From the NCBI RefSeq assembly GCF_025232395.1, contig NZ_CP065938.1, positions 1,736,001 through 1,800,000 of the forward strand: 64,000 nt of DNA, read 5' to 3'. Below the pieces are notes generated by a model. The model was not told where the DNA came from, did not search any database, and saw only the letters and a list, made by a program, of their open reading frames with translations. This document shows, one piece after another, positions 55,392-64,000 of the stretch. The translations under genes and the position numbers were made by a program. Source of the stretch: Taurinivorans muris. GTDB lineage: Bacteria; Desulfobacterota; Desulfovibrionia; Desulfovibrionales; Desulfovibrionaceae. Numbering within the stretch: the stretch's first letter is position 1; the number at the start of each line of letters is the position of its first letter.

Positions 55392-56834
55392 ATGGCTTTG
55401 GAGCTTAAACAACAGCTGAAGCAGACGCAGCAGCTTCTTATGTCGCCGCAATTGCAGCAAGCCATAAAATTGCTGCAAATGTCCAGGCTGGAGCTTGTGG
55501 AGCATATTCAGCAGGAATTGCTTGAAAACCCTTTTTTGGAAGAGGTTCAAGGTTCGCCGGAACTTTCCGATGTTGACGAGAATTTTTCGGAATTGAATGA
55601 AAACCGCGCAAGTTCCGAAGCCGATGAGGGATATTCCTTTGAAGAGATAAACAAAAACGGCGATTGGGAAGATTATTTGGGGGAACTTTCCTCCGCTCCC
55701 AAGACTTCGTCCGCCCATGAATACGAATCCATAGAAGACAATAATTTTATCGAAACACGCTATGCGGAAAAAAGTTCTTTGGACGATCACCTCATGTGGC
55801 AGCTCCGCCTTTCCTCTTTTACCGAAGAAGAGCTGGATATTTGCGAAAATATTATCGGAAATCTGGACAGCTGCGGGTATTTGCGTGCCGAACTTTCCGA
55901 AATAGCGGAAGCGACGCGAAGCAGTGCGGAAAAGGTCGAAGAACTGCTTTATAAGGTGCAGCGTCTTGATCCCGTCGGGGTTGCCGCAAGAACGCCCCAG
56001 GAATGTCTGCTTGTGCAGGTGGAAGTGCTGAAATACGACCGGGACCCTGTTTTGGTCGAGCTTATCAAATACCACCTTACTGACCTTGAAACGCACAGAT
56101 ACAAGCCCCTTTTGCGCAAATTCCATTTGGATATGGAAACCCTCAAGGAATACCTTGATATTATCCAGTCCCTCGACCCCATGCCCGGAGCGAGTTTCGG
56201 CGAAAGCGAACCGTTGTATGTCAGCCCTGACGTGTATGTTTTTCCGAGTGACGGCGATTTTGTCATTTTATTGAACGATGAAGATATTCCCAATTTGCGC
56301 CTGAATGATTTTTTGGATAAGGGCAATGTTTCTGCCGAGGTGAAAGATTTCACCAATAAGAAAATAGCGTCCGCTTCATGGCTTATCAAAAGTCTTGAAC
56401 AAAGAAAGCGCACCCTTTATAAGGTTGTGGAAAGCATAGTCAAATTCCAGCGTTCGTTTTTCGAAGAGGGCGTGGATAAGCTGAAGCCTCTTATTTTAAA
56501 AGATATAGCGGAAGATATTGAAATGCATGAATCTTCTGTAAGCCGTATTACGACCAATAAATATGTTTCCACGCCGCATGGGGTGTTTGAGCTGAAATTT
56601 TTCTTCAACAGCGCCCTGAGTTCCGACAACGGCGACTCTGTCGGCTCGGAAAGCGTGAAAGCGCTTATTAAGAAGATGATTGGTAAGGAAGACCCCAAAA
56701 ACCCCCTTGCCGACGAGAAGCTTTGCGAGCTTTTAAAACAGGAAATAGGGGTTGACATCGCCCGCCGAACCGTGGCGAAATACAGGACGGCATTGAATAT
56801 TCCTTCTTCTTCCAAAAGAAAACAACGGTTTTAA
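55392..56834 (+). CDS. rpoN: RNA polymerase sigma-54 factor
   Basis: 480-residue sigma-54. Region I is Gln/Leu-rich (LELKQQLKQTQQLLMSPQLQ...), followed by an acidic linker, the core-binding domain and the C-terminal RpoN box ARRTVAKYRTALNIPSSSKR (near 456-475), which reads the -24 element. Length is normal. A start-associated GGAGAAGG lies upstream. The usual partners (hpf, ptsN, lptB) are not here; the stop overlaps the next gene by one base. It supplies the sigma factor required by the activator at 40760. Confidence 0.97.
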   Translation: MALELKQQLKQTQQLLMSPQLQQAIKLLQMSRLELVEHIQQELLENPFLEEVQGSPELSDVDENFSELNENRASSEADEGYSFEEINKNGDWEDYLGELSSAPKTSSAHEYESIEDNNFIETRYAEKSSLDDHLMWQLRLSSFTEEELDICENIIGNLDSCGYLRAELSEIAEATRSSAEKVEELLYKVQRLDPVGVAARTPQECLLVQVEVLKYDRDPVLVELIKYHLTDLETHRYKPLLRKFHLDMETLKEYLDIIQSLDPMPGASFGESEPLYVSPDVYVFPSDGDFVILLNDEDIPNLRLNDFLDKGNVSAEVKDFTNKKIASASWLIKSLEQRKRTLYKVVESIVKFQRSFFEEGVDKLKPLILKDIAEDIEMHESSVSRITTNKYVSTPHGVFELKFFFNSALSSDNGDSVGSESVKALIKKMIGKEDPKNPLADEKLCELLKQEIGVDIARRTVAKYRTALNIPSSSKRKQRF

Positions 56835-57682
56835 TGGTATTAAACAGAATGATGATAGCCCGGATAATTTGTGTTTTGCTTTGTTTTTTTAGTTTCGGTT
56901 TTCATGCCGCCGCCGCGCCGCTGAACGTGCGCGGGGCGATTTTAATGGATTTGGACTCCGTTAAGGTGCTGTATAAGCAAAATGAAAACAAGAGAATTCC
57001 GCCTGCTTCGCTTACGAAGATTATGACCATGTATTTGGTTTTTGATGCCATAAAAGCCAAAAAAATCAGCTTGGATACGAAAGTGAAAATCAGCCGGAAG
57101 GCGGCGTGCACGGGCGGTTCGAGCATGCACCTGAAAAAGGGCGATATTGTCACGGTAAAACAGCTTTTGTACGGCATGGCTGTTGCAAGCGGCAATGACG
57201 CCTGCGTCGCCATTGCGGAACATATGGCAGGTTCCGAAAAAAAATTCGTACGGCTTATGAATGAAAAGGCAAGACGCCTTAAAATGAACCATACCGTTTT
57301 TAAAACCTGCAATGGATTGCCCGCGAAAGGGCAGTACACAACGGCGAACGACATGCTCGCCTTGAGCCGGAATTATATCATGACGCACCCCGAGTGCCTG
57401 ACGTATCATAATACGAAGCAATACGCCTACCGCGACTATGTATTGAGAAATAAAAATCCGCTGCTTGGCAGATACCAAGGGGCGGACGGGCTGAAAACCG
57501 GCTGGACGAGGGCTTCGGGCTACAATATCGTCAGCACGGTGCGGCGCGGAGGCACAAGGCTTTTGGCTGTCATTTTAGGGGCGAACACCGATACCATACG
57601 GGCGAAGGAACTGAAAAAGCTCATGGACGCGGGGTTTGCCGTAAAATCCCATAAAATCGCTAAAATTTCCAAAGCCTTATAG
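56834..57682 (+). CDS. D-alanyl-D-alanine carboxypeptidase (low-molecular-weight PBP)
   Basis: 282-residue penicillin-binding protein of the S11 family that trims the terminal D-Ala of peptidoglycan stem peptides in the periplasm. N-terminal hydrophobic signal, then the active-site set SLTK (Ser59), SGN in ASGNDACVA (near 117) and KTG in GLKTGWTRASG (near 220). It lacks the C-terminal beta domain and membrane-anchoring helix of E. coli PBP5, so it resembles the short DacD/PBP7 forms. The ATG overlaps the rpoN stop; MMIARII five codons later is an alternative start. Confidence 0.9.
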   Translation: MVLNRMMIARIICVLLCFFSFGFHAAAAPLNVRGAILMDLDSVKVLYKQNENKRIPPASLTKIMTMYLVFDAIKAKKISLDTKVKISRKAACTGGSSMHLKKGDIVTVKQLLYGMAVASGNDACVAIAEHMAGSEKKFVRLMNEKARRLKMNHTVFKTCNGLPAKGQYTTANDMLALSRNYIMTHPECLTYHNTKQYAYRDYVLRNKNPLLGRYQGADGLKTGWTRASGYNIVSTVRRGGTRLLAVILGANTDTIRAKELKKLMDAGFAVKSHKIAKISKAL

Positions 57683-57700
57683 CGATATGAGGCTTTTTTT
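57671..57700 (+). terminator. terminator of the rpoN-carboxypeptidase pair
   Basis: AAGCCTTATA / TATGAGGCTT hairpin with T run; its 5' arm includes the last codons of the carboxypeptidase gene. The following 57701-58034 is an AT-rich leader with no riboswitch-like structure that I can identify. Confidence 0.7.
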
Positions 57701-58034
57701 CTTTGACGAAACCGTTTTATTTTGTTTCTCATTTTATCCCGTTTTTCAAAAACCGCTTAAGCGTTTTTTTTCCAGTATGAACGTTTTCAGATTTGCCCCC
57801 GTATCGGTTTGAACTGCTCTGTTTACAATATTGTAATTTTTGTTTTCCGCCGAAGAGTTCTTTTTTTTCTTGATAATCATATTGCCAAGGAAAAGATATT
57901 TATCGGTATGATTGAATTTTAATTTAAGAAGATAATGCTTGCTTATTCTTGTATAATGCAGTATTATTTATTTTTACAAAATTGTAAAAATGGTTGAGTC
58001 TTTTGGTTAAACAATTAATTTTGAGAGGTTTCGC

Positions 58035-59408
58035 ATGAACCAGATTTTGGATCAACTTAATGTGTTGGTTTCAGATATCAACAGCATCCTTTGGGGACCG
58101 TATTGTCTGATTCCAATTTTAGTTGGTGCCGGCATTTATTTTACTTTGAAACTCAAATTCGTCCAGGTTAAACGCTTTTTTAAGGCTGTGCGCTATGGTT
58201 TTGGCGATATGTCCTTACAAGGGGAAAAGGCAGGCAAGGACGGCATGAGTTCGTTCCAGTCCCTGACAACCGCCGTTGCGGCGCAAGTCGGCACGGGGAA
58301 TATGGCAGGTGCGGCAACAGCTATCGCATGCGGCGGTCCGGGTGCTATTTTCTGGATGTGGATTGCGGCTTTCTTCGGTATGGCGACCATTTTCGTCGAA
58401 GCTGTCCTCGCTCAAATTTATAAGACAAAAGACGATAAAGGGCACAGTGTCGGCGGACCTGCTTATTATATTTCCAAAGGGCTCGGCAGCAAAGCTTTGG
58501 CTGGATTTTTCGCCGTAACCATTATTTTGGCTCTCGGTTTTATCGGGAATATGGTGCAGGCGAACTCCATCGCCGATTCTTTTTATACCGCTTTCGGCAT
58601 TCCTCCTTTTGTCATCGGTTTGCTTGTTGCTGCTTTCGTCGGTTTCATTTTTCTCGGCGGTGTTTCCCGTTTGGCATATACCACGGAAAAAATGGTGCCT
58701 CTCATGGCGGTGCTTTATATCATCGGTGCCGTTATTGTTATGGTTATCCATATCGACCAGCTTATTCCGGCTTTCAAAATGATTTTTGTAGGCGCTTTCG
58801 ACCCCATGGCTGCAACAGGCGGCGTTATCGGGGCGAGCATTAAGGAAGCCATGCGTTACGGGGTTGCCCGCGGGCTTTTCTCAAACGAAGCCGGTATGGG
58901 CTCAACGCCTCATGCGCACGCTATCGCAAAGGTTAAATATCCTGCCCAGCAAGGTTTGGTCGCCATTATCGGTGTTTTCTTCGATACCTTTGTCGTGCTC
59001 AATATGACGGCATTCGTCATTCTTATGACCGGCGCGCTTGGAACCGATCCGAATGCCGTGCCGCAGGGCATAGCTCTTACTCAAAAAGCCTTCACCATCG
59101 GGCTCGGACCTCTCGGCAGCACCTTTGTTGCCGTCTGTTTGTTCTTTTTCGCAGGTTCGACTATTTTGAGCTGGTCTTTCTTCGGTGAACAAAACATCAA
59201 GTATTTGTTCGGAACAAAGGCGGTTAGACCGTATAAGCTTGTTATCATCGTCTTTTTGGTCCTCGGCTCCGTGCTCAAGGTCGACCTTGTTTGGAATTTG
59301 GCGGACTTCTTCAACGGTATCATGGTGCTTCCAAACATTATCGCCTTGTTCGCCCTCGGCAAGTTCGTAAGCATGGCTCTTGACGAATTTAACCGCGAAG
59401 TGAAGTAA
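58035..59408 (+). CDS. Na+:alanine/glycine symporter (AGCS family)
   Basis: 457-residue inner-membrane carrier with about eleven helices. Family hallmarks: TAVAAQVGTGNMAGAATAIACGGPGAIFWMW (near 75-104) and GLFSNEAGMGSTPHAHA (near 283-299), with PAYYISKGLG between. It imports alanine or glycine with sodium. GAGAGG site. Single gene with its own terminator. Alanine is released by taurine:pyruvate aminotransferase in taurine degraders and also serves as nitrogen donor, a possible link in this metabolism. Confidence 0.93.
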   Translation: MNQILDQLNVLVSDINSILWGPYCLIPILVGAGIYFTLKLKFVQVKRFFKAVRYGFGDMSLQGEKAGKDGMSSFQSLTTAVAAQVGTGNMAGAATAIACGGPGAIFWMWIAAFFGMATIFVEAVLAQIYKTKDDKGHSVGGPAYYISKGLGSKALAGFFAVTIILALGFIGNMVQANSIADSFYTAFGIPPFVIGLLVAAFVGFIFLGGVSRLAYTTEKMVPLMAVLYIIGAVIVMVIHIDQLIPAFKMIFVGAFDPMAATGGVIGASIKEAMRYGVARGLFSNEAGMGSTPHAHAIAKVKYPAQQGLVAIIGVFFDTFVVLNMTAFVILMTGALGTDPNAVPQGIALTQKAFTIGLGPLGSTFVAVCLFFFAGSTILSWSFFGEQNIKYLFGTKAVRPYKLVIIVFLVLGSVLKVDLVWNLADFFNGIMVLPNIIALFALGKFVSMALDEFNREVK

Positions 59409-59437
59409 TGCCATAAAAATATGTTGGTAAAAAACTA

Positions 59438-59466
59438 AAGCCGCCTGCTTGCCGGGCGGCTTTTTT
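59438..59466 (+). terminator. terminator after the alanine symporter gene
   Basis: AAAGCCGCC / GGCGGCTTT stem followed by T run. Confidence 0.9.
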
Positions 59467-59605
59467 GCGTGAATACGAAACGGAACGGTTTTGCCGAAGA
59501 TACGGAGCAAATCCGCTGTCGGTGATTTACCTTGCTTTCATGAGGTGAACAGTGTATCTTGATTAAAGAAAGTAAAATTTAAGTTAATAGTAAATTGAGG
59601 TGGTT

Positions 59606-61375
59606 ATGAATAATGGTTTGCAAGCAATTATAAAAAATAATAATGCTCTCAATATGGAATATGATAAGGACGAAATTGGTGACGGTTTTCAATTAAGATT
59701 TGTCGGGAAAAGTTATGCCAAGTATATAAAAGAACTGGATACGGAAACAATGCTTGTGCCTGATACTGCATGGAATGAACGGGAAGAAAACAAAAACAGC
59801 GAAAATGTTTTTATTACCGGTGATAATTTGGAAATCCTGAAGCATTTGCAAAAAGCCTATACCAATAAAATAAAGCTTATTTATATAGACCCTCCGTATA
59901 ATACGGGCAATGATGATTTTGTGTATAAGGATAATTTTAAATTTACGGACAAAGAGTTGGAAGAAAAATTAGGCTTATCTTCGGAAGAAATTGAACGGGT
60001 AAAAAGCCTGAAAGGTAAAAGCTCACACTCTGCGTGGCTTACATTCATGTATCCCCGTTTAGCCTTGGCGAAACGCTTACTGACAGAAGACGGGGTTATT
60101 TTTATTTCCATTGACGATAATGAACAGGCAAATTTGAAATTGATTTGTGATGAGATTTTCGGGGAAGGGAATTTTATTGCAAATTTTATAGTAATACGTT
60201 CAGAAGGTGGCGGATTGGCAAAAAATGCTGTAATTGGGCATGATTACTTATTAGCTTATACTAAAAACATATTAAAATATACGCCATTAGGAAAGCCTAA
60301 AGATATAAGAGGACAAATTATAGAAAAAAATGGTGAACAATATTGGATAGAAACAGATTGGTTACGGGAAGAATTTGGAAAATATGGAACTTGTTCTTAT
60401 GAGGATATTTTAAATTTTTATGACCAAAAAAAGAAAGATGAAATTGATGAAGGAATAATAAAAGGTGATTATATATTAATTCCAAAAGAAAATAAAAATA
60501 TTGTAGGAAGATATAGAAAAATTGCAGATGATACATCAAAACTTTATACAATTGTAAAACATTTAAATAAAAATGGTGTACATGATTTAAAACAATTAAA
60601 TTTAGAAAATATTTTCAATTATCCTAAGTCAGTATCATTATTAAAAGATTTTATATTAAGTGCAACGATATTAAATAAGAATTGTGATGACATTATCCTT
60701 GACTTTTTCGCAGGTTCCGCAACTACCGCCCATGCTGTCATGCAATTAAACAAAGAGGACGGAGGCAACCGCAAATATATTATGGTTCAGCTTGACGAAC
60801 CGGTCAAAGAAAATTCGGAAGCACAGAAACAAGGCTATAAGACTATTGACGAAATAAGCAGACAGAGGATTAAAAATGCAGCAAAAAAACTAGAAGACAG
60901 CAGCGGTTTTAAACATTATAAAATCGCTTCTGTTTCCGATACTAAGATATTGGCTAAAATTGAAGAATTTAATCCCAATAAGCCTTTGCTTTGGGATAGT
61001 GATAAATTATCCTTGGATGATTTTTCTGGCAAGAGTCTGAATACTGATTTGGCTGCAACAGGAAAAGATACGCTTCTTGCAACATGGCTTATTGCTGACG
61101 GTTTTGCATTTAATACCCTTATTCAGGAATTGCATATTAAAGATTATGTTGCTTATTCTCCTGATGCGTACCGCTCTTTATATTTTATCAATGAGGGCTG
61201 GAACAGCGGGCATACAAAAGAATTTCTCAATATGATTGGTAAAAGAAAGCAACGTGTTAATACTATTTATTTGTATAATCACAGTTTTGATTTTACCAAT
61301 TTAACCGAATTGAAAAATAATTTAAAAAGTGTTCTTGATGTTGAAAAACAGATTAATATCATAGAGAGATTTTAA
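59606..61375 (+). CDS. mod: type III restriction-modification methyltransferase (Mod)
   Basis: 589-residue adenine-N6 DNA methyltransferase. The catalytic motif DPPYNTG (95-101) precedes the SAM motif DFFAGSATT (366-374), the beta-class order typical of type III Mod. The intervening target-recognition region (about 195-360, DNA 60190-60690) is strikingly AT-rich compared with both flanks, a sign of domain exchange. Start at ATG 59606 follows TTGAGGTGG; a GTG two codons earlier is possible. No simple-sequence repeat for phase variation is seen. The res gene starts two bases after the stop. Confidence 0.93.
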   Translation: MNNGLQAIIKNNNALNMEYDKDEIGDGFQLRFVGKSYAKYIKELDTETMLVPDTAWNEREENKNSENVFITGDNLEILKHLQKAYTNKIKLIYIDPPYNTGNDDFVYKDNFKFTDKELEEKLGLSSEEIERVKSLKGKSSHSAWLTFMYPRLALAKRLLTEDGVIFISIDDNEQANLKLICDEIFGEGNFIANFIVIRSEGGGLAKNAVIGHDYLLAYTKNILKYTPLGKPKDIRGQIIEKNGEQYWIETDWLREEFGKYGTCSYEDILNFYDQKKKDEIDEGIIKGDYILIPKENKNIVGRYRKIADDTSKLYTIVKHLNKNGVHDLKQLNLENIFNYPKSVSLLKDFILSATILNKNCDDIILDFFAGSATTAHAVMQLNKEDGGNRKYIMVQLDEPVKENSEAQKQGYKTIDEISRQRIKNAAKKLEDSSGFKHYKIASVSDTKILAKIEEFNPNKPLLWDSDKLSLDDFSGKSLNTDLAATGKDTLLATWLIADGFAFNTLIQELHIKDYVAYSPDAYRSLYFINEGWNSGHTKEFLNMIGKRKQRVNTIYLYNHSFDFTNLTELKNNLKSVLDVEKQINIIERF

Positions 61376-61376
61376 T

Positions 61377-64000
61377 ATGGAACTTTTTTTAGAGCAATTA
61401 CCGCACCAAGAAGAAGCGCTTCAATGTATATTGAAAGAATTCTCCCAAAAAGATAATTCCCGAAGAAAAGCTGAGGCAAATCCCGATGTGCAGGTGAAAA
61501 ATTTTATTGATGTTAAAATGGAAACAGGTACGGGCAAAACCTATGTTTATACACGGATAATGTATGAACTTTTTGCTGAATACGGCTTGCAGAAATTTAT
61601 TATTGTCGTTCCCAGCCTTGCGATTAAAGAAGGCACGAAAAATTTTATAGAGGCACAATATGTGCAAAAACATTTAAATGAAGTTTTAAAAACAAACTAC
61701 ACAGTCGCTTTATCTGTAATAAACAGTAAAGATTTTGAAACGAAAAAAGGCAGAAAAACCATTCCAAGCCACCTCAAAGATTTTTTAGACGGCTCAATGC
61801 ATGAAAAAAATACTGTTTTTTGTTTGTTGATTAACGACGCCATGTTGCGGAGTATGGAAACCAAGGAATTCGACCAGACATTGCTTGATTCGTATTCAAA
61901 GATATATCCCGCTATTAAAGCAATCAAGCCTATTATCATTATTGATGAACCACACAGATTTAAACAAGATAATAAGGCGATGCGGAGCATTCAGGAGTTA
62001 GCCCCGCAATGTATTCTCCGTTTTGGGGCGACGTTTCCGGAAATTGAAGTCGGAACCGGCAAAAATAAGCAGAAAAAAATCGATTATAAAAATTTGGTCT
62101 ATGATTTAAATGCGTTGTCTTCTTTTAATCAGCGTTTGGTCAAAGGGGTAAATATCCAATATCCAAGTTTAATAAAAGAGGAAAGCTCAATTTATAAAGT
62201 TGTCGGGTTAACCAATACTGCATTGACATTAAAAAAGGATAATAAGGAATATCAAATAGAAAAGGGAGAATTGTTACCCGATGATTTCGGAGGCAATTTA
62301 TACTATGTTGGAGGAAAAGAGAAACTTCTTTCCAACGGGTTGAATCTTGAAAGCAATATGCAGTTGGTTTCCGATGTTTTTCTGCAAAGTTATCAGGAAA
62401 TATTATTGAAACAAGCTATTGATACGCATTTTAAAAAAGAAAAAGAAAACTGGGAAGAGAATATAAAAACCTTATCCTTATTTTTTATTGATGATATTAA
62501 GAGTTACCGTAATAAAGAAAATGAGGGCTGGCTTAAACAAAAATTTGAAGAATTATTAAAACATAAACTTGAAGCGTTGATAAAAGAGGAAACGAACCAA
62601 GAATATAAAGAATTTTTAAAAGAAAGTTTAAAAAATATCGGGCAAACCCATGCCGGCTATTTTGCGGAAGATACAGGAAAGGCTGATGAAGAAATTCAAA
62701 AGCAGATTGACGATATTTTAAGAAATAAATCGGAAATGCTTTCTTTTAAAGATAAAAATAGTGCATGGGTTGTGCGAAGGTTTTTCTTTTCAAAATGGAC
62801 ATTACGTGAGGGCTGGGATAATCCGAATATTTTTGTAATTACAAAATTACGGAAAAGCGGAAGTGAAATAAGCAAAATTCAGGAAGTCGGCAGGGGCTTG
62901 CGTTTACCCGTGAATGCCAGCGGTAAAAGAATGTCAAACACGGATAAAGATTATTACTTAGATTTAATTATTGATTGGTCGGAAAAAGATTTTGCACAAA
63001 GTTTAAAAGAAGAAATTGTTAGTGATAATAAACAATTATATAAAAAAATAACCGATGAATTGTGCGATATTGTTTTGCACAAACAAGGGAAGGAATGTAC
63101 AGAAAAAAATAGGGACGAGCTTTTTATTTCTTTGCTGACTGAGAAAATTATTAACCGTGAGGGTGAGATTACAAATTTTGAAGAATTTGTAAAATATTTG
63201 CCTGAAGAATATGTTCTGAAAGAAAATATTATTACTGAAAATGGCAGAAAAAATTCTAAAGTAAAATTACGGAAAGAAAATTGGGAAAAAATTAGGGAAT
63301 TATGGAAACAAATTACAAAAAGATTTATGGTTGAGTATGACCAAATCCCTAATGAAGATTTAAAAAATATTTTAAAACATTCCTTAAAAAATAATGCTTT
63401 TCAATTAAATTCCGGAACTATTGTTCATAAAAAATTGGTTGTTGAAAATGGTATGCTCGTTATCAAGGAAACGACAGAAGATTTGAATTTTCCTGTGGGA
63501 ACCTTGCCTTATGGTGTGTTTTTACAAAAACTTTCAATGGTTACCAATATTCCTGTACATATAATTCATAAGGCAATGTCTGAATTATATCCTGATGGAG
63601 TGAATAAAGAGCAATTCAATATCAATTCTGTGAATAATATCAATGTTAATTTTGAAAAAGAATTTGCAGAATATTTTTCAACAAGATATGAATATAATTC
63701 TTTAGATTTTATTGCCGCAACCAGCCTTATGAAAGACGGTGTTTTCCTTGATGAAATAGAGCAAAATTTATTGGGTCTAAAGGAAGATAAAACCTTTGAG
63801 GTTGAGAAAAATTATTTGTATGACAAAAAAGTTTTTGACAGTGGCATAGAGCAGGATATTTTGAAGGAAGCCCCGCAGAAAGAAGTTCTTGTTTTTGGAA
63901 AACTTCCAAGACGTAGTGTAAAAGTTCCTCTTTATACCGGCGGAACAACAAGTCCTGATTTTGTTTATGCCATAAAAAATAATAAACAGGTGCAAGTTGG
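61377..64000 (+). CDS. res: type III restriction endonuclease (Res), 3' end outside the window
   Basis: Open to the window edge, 874 codons visible. An SF2 helicase/translocase with Walker A METGTGKTY (48-56), DEAD-box equivalent IIIDEPHRF (D190) and later helicase motifs (LREGWDNPNIFV, EVGRGLR near 500). The C-terminal nuclease domain begins at the very end, with TSPDFVYAIKNN matching the first Asp of the PD-(D/E)xK site; the remaining catalytic residues lie beyond 64000. Needs Mod for target recognition. No frameshift or stop is seen, so the system looks intact as far as it goes. Confidence 0.93.
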   Translation, partial: MELFLEQLPHQEEALQCILKEFSQKDNSRRKAEANPDVQVKNFIDVKMETGTGKTYVYTRIMYELFAEYGLQKFIIVVPSLAIKEGTKNFIEAQYVQKHLNEVLKTNYTVALSVINSKDFETKKGRKTIPSHLKDFLDGSMHEKNTVFCLLINDAMLRSMETKEFDQTLLDSYSKIYPAIKAIKPIIIIDEPHRFKQDNKAMRSIQELAPQCILRFGATFPEIEVGTGKNKQKKIDYKNLVYDLNALSSFNQRLVKGVNIQYPSLIKEESSIYKVVGLTNTALTLKKDNKEYQIEKGELLPDDFGGNLYYVGGKEKLLSNGLNLESNMQLVSDVFLQSYQEILLKQAIDTHFKKEKENWEENIKTLSLFFIDDIKSYRNKENEGWLKQKFEELLKHKLEALIKEETNQEYKEFLKESLKNIGQTHAGYFAEDTGKADEEIQKQIDDILRNKSEMLSFKDKNSAWVVRRFFFSKWTLREGWDNPNIFVITKLRKSGSEISKIQEVGRGLRLPVNASGKRMSNTDKDYYLDLIIDWSEKDFAQSLKEEIVSDNKQLYKKITDELCDIVLHKQGKECTEKNRDELFISLLTEKIINREGEITNFEEFVKYLPEEYVLKENIITENGRKNSKVKLRKENWEKIRELWKQITKRFMVEYDQIPNEDLKNILKHSLKNNAFQLNSGTIVHKKLVVENGMLVIKETTEDLNFPVGTLPYGVFLQKLSMVTNIPVHIIHKAMSELYPDGVNKEQFNINSVNNINVNFEKEFAEYFSTRYEYNSLDFIAATSLMKDGVFLDEIEQNLLGLKEDKTFEVEKNYLYDKKVFDSGIEQDILKEAPQKEVLVFGKLPRRSVKVPLYTGGTTSPDFVYAIKNNKQVQV

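Noticed and set aside
57701-58034. Glycine or other riboswitch in the leader of the alanine symporter gene
   Set aside because: No conserved glycine-aptamer core was found; only a short GCCGAAG resemblance.

Overview
The window reads as chromosome of a sulfidogenic member of the Desulfovibrionales, most likely a host-associated, AT-leaning relative of the Bilophila/Taurinivorans/Desulfovibrio group. The order assignment rests on a complete dsrMKJOP operon preceded by an RsbRD-type gene, on large PAS-containing chemoreceptors and on an rrn operon with Ile and Ala tRNAs in its spacer. The genus is inference only. dsrAB and dsrC are not in the window.

Layout. 0-13.4 kb: gcvH, a soluble hybrid histidine kinase, tRNA-Arg, a DMT permease and three tandem chemoreceptors that share an almost identical signalling half. 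13.6-20 kb: RsbRD-like gene and dsrMKJOP, then infA and a DUF4911-type gene. 20.1-25.6 kb: rRNA operon. 25.6-29 kb: a sparse, partly decayed stretch with a small conserved hypothetical, a flavodoxin-fold quinone reductase and a secreted protein of unknown role. 29-35.6 kb: GntR regulator diverging from ridA, a PLP lyase (D-cysteine desulfhydrase or L-cysteate sulfo-lyase), a DctPQM TRAP transporter whose binding-protein gene carries an in-frame stop, and a 407-residue protein I do not recognise. 35.6-45.6 kb: the most interesting region (below). 45.9-59.5 kb: housekeeping genes, namely a LysM lytic transglycosylase, a SpoU-family methyltransferase, a YhaO/YhaN-like nuclease-ATPase pair, a TPR protein, rpoN, a D-Ala-D-Ala carboxypeptidase and an Na+/alanine symporter. 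59.6 kb to the end: a type III restriction-modification system, with res cut by the window edge.

The candidate undescribed system lies at 35.6-44.3 kb, all on the minus strand. It comprises a BCCT-family betaine-type transporter with an altered aromatic box, a PAS-containing sigma-54 activator, two OsmC-like proteins, an alkaline-phosphatase-superfamily hydrolase that appears to have Cys where the last metal-binding His normally sits, a small protein resembling the C-terminal part of that hydrolase, and a DsrH/DsrE/DsrF-like triplet. The two long intergenic regions, before the hydrolase and before the transporter, each carry two copies of a palindrome CGACA-N4-TGTCG upstream of -24/-12 type promoter candidates. 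This is the layout expected for one sigma-54 activator regulon. I infer a dedicated uptake, hydrolysis and sulfur-relay pathway for an unknown, possibly sulfur-containing, zwitterionic substrate.

How the parts may connect: sulfite released by the PLP lyase (if it is CuyA), and sulfane sulfur handled by the DsrEFH/OsmC module, would both feed the membrane DsrMKJOP complex and the cytoplasmic sulfite reductase encoded elsewhere. RpoN, needed for the sigma-54 promoters, is encoded in the same window.
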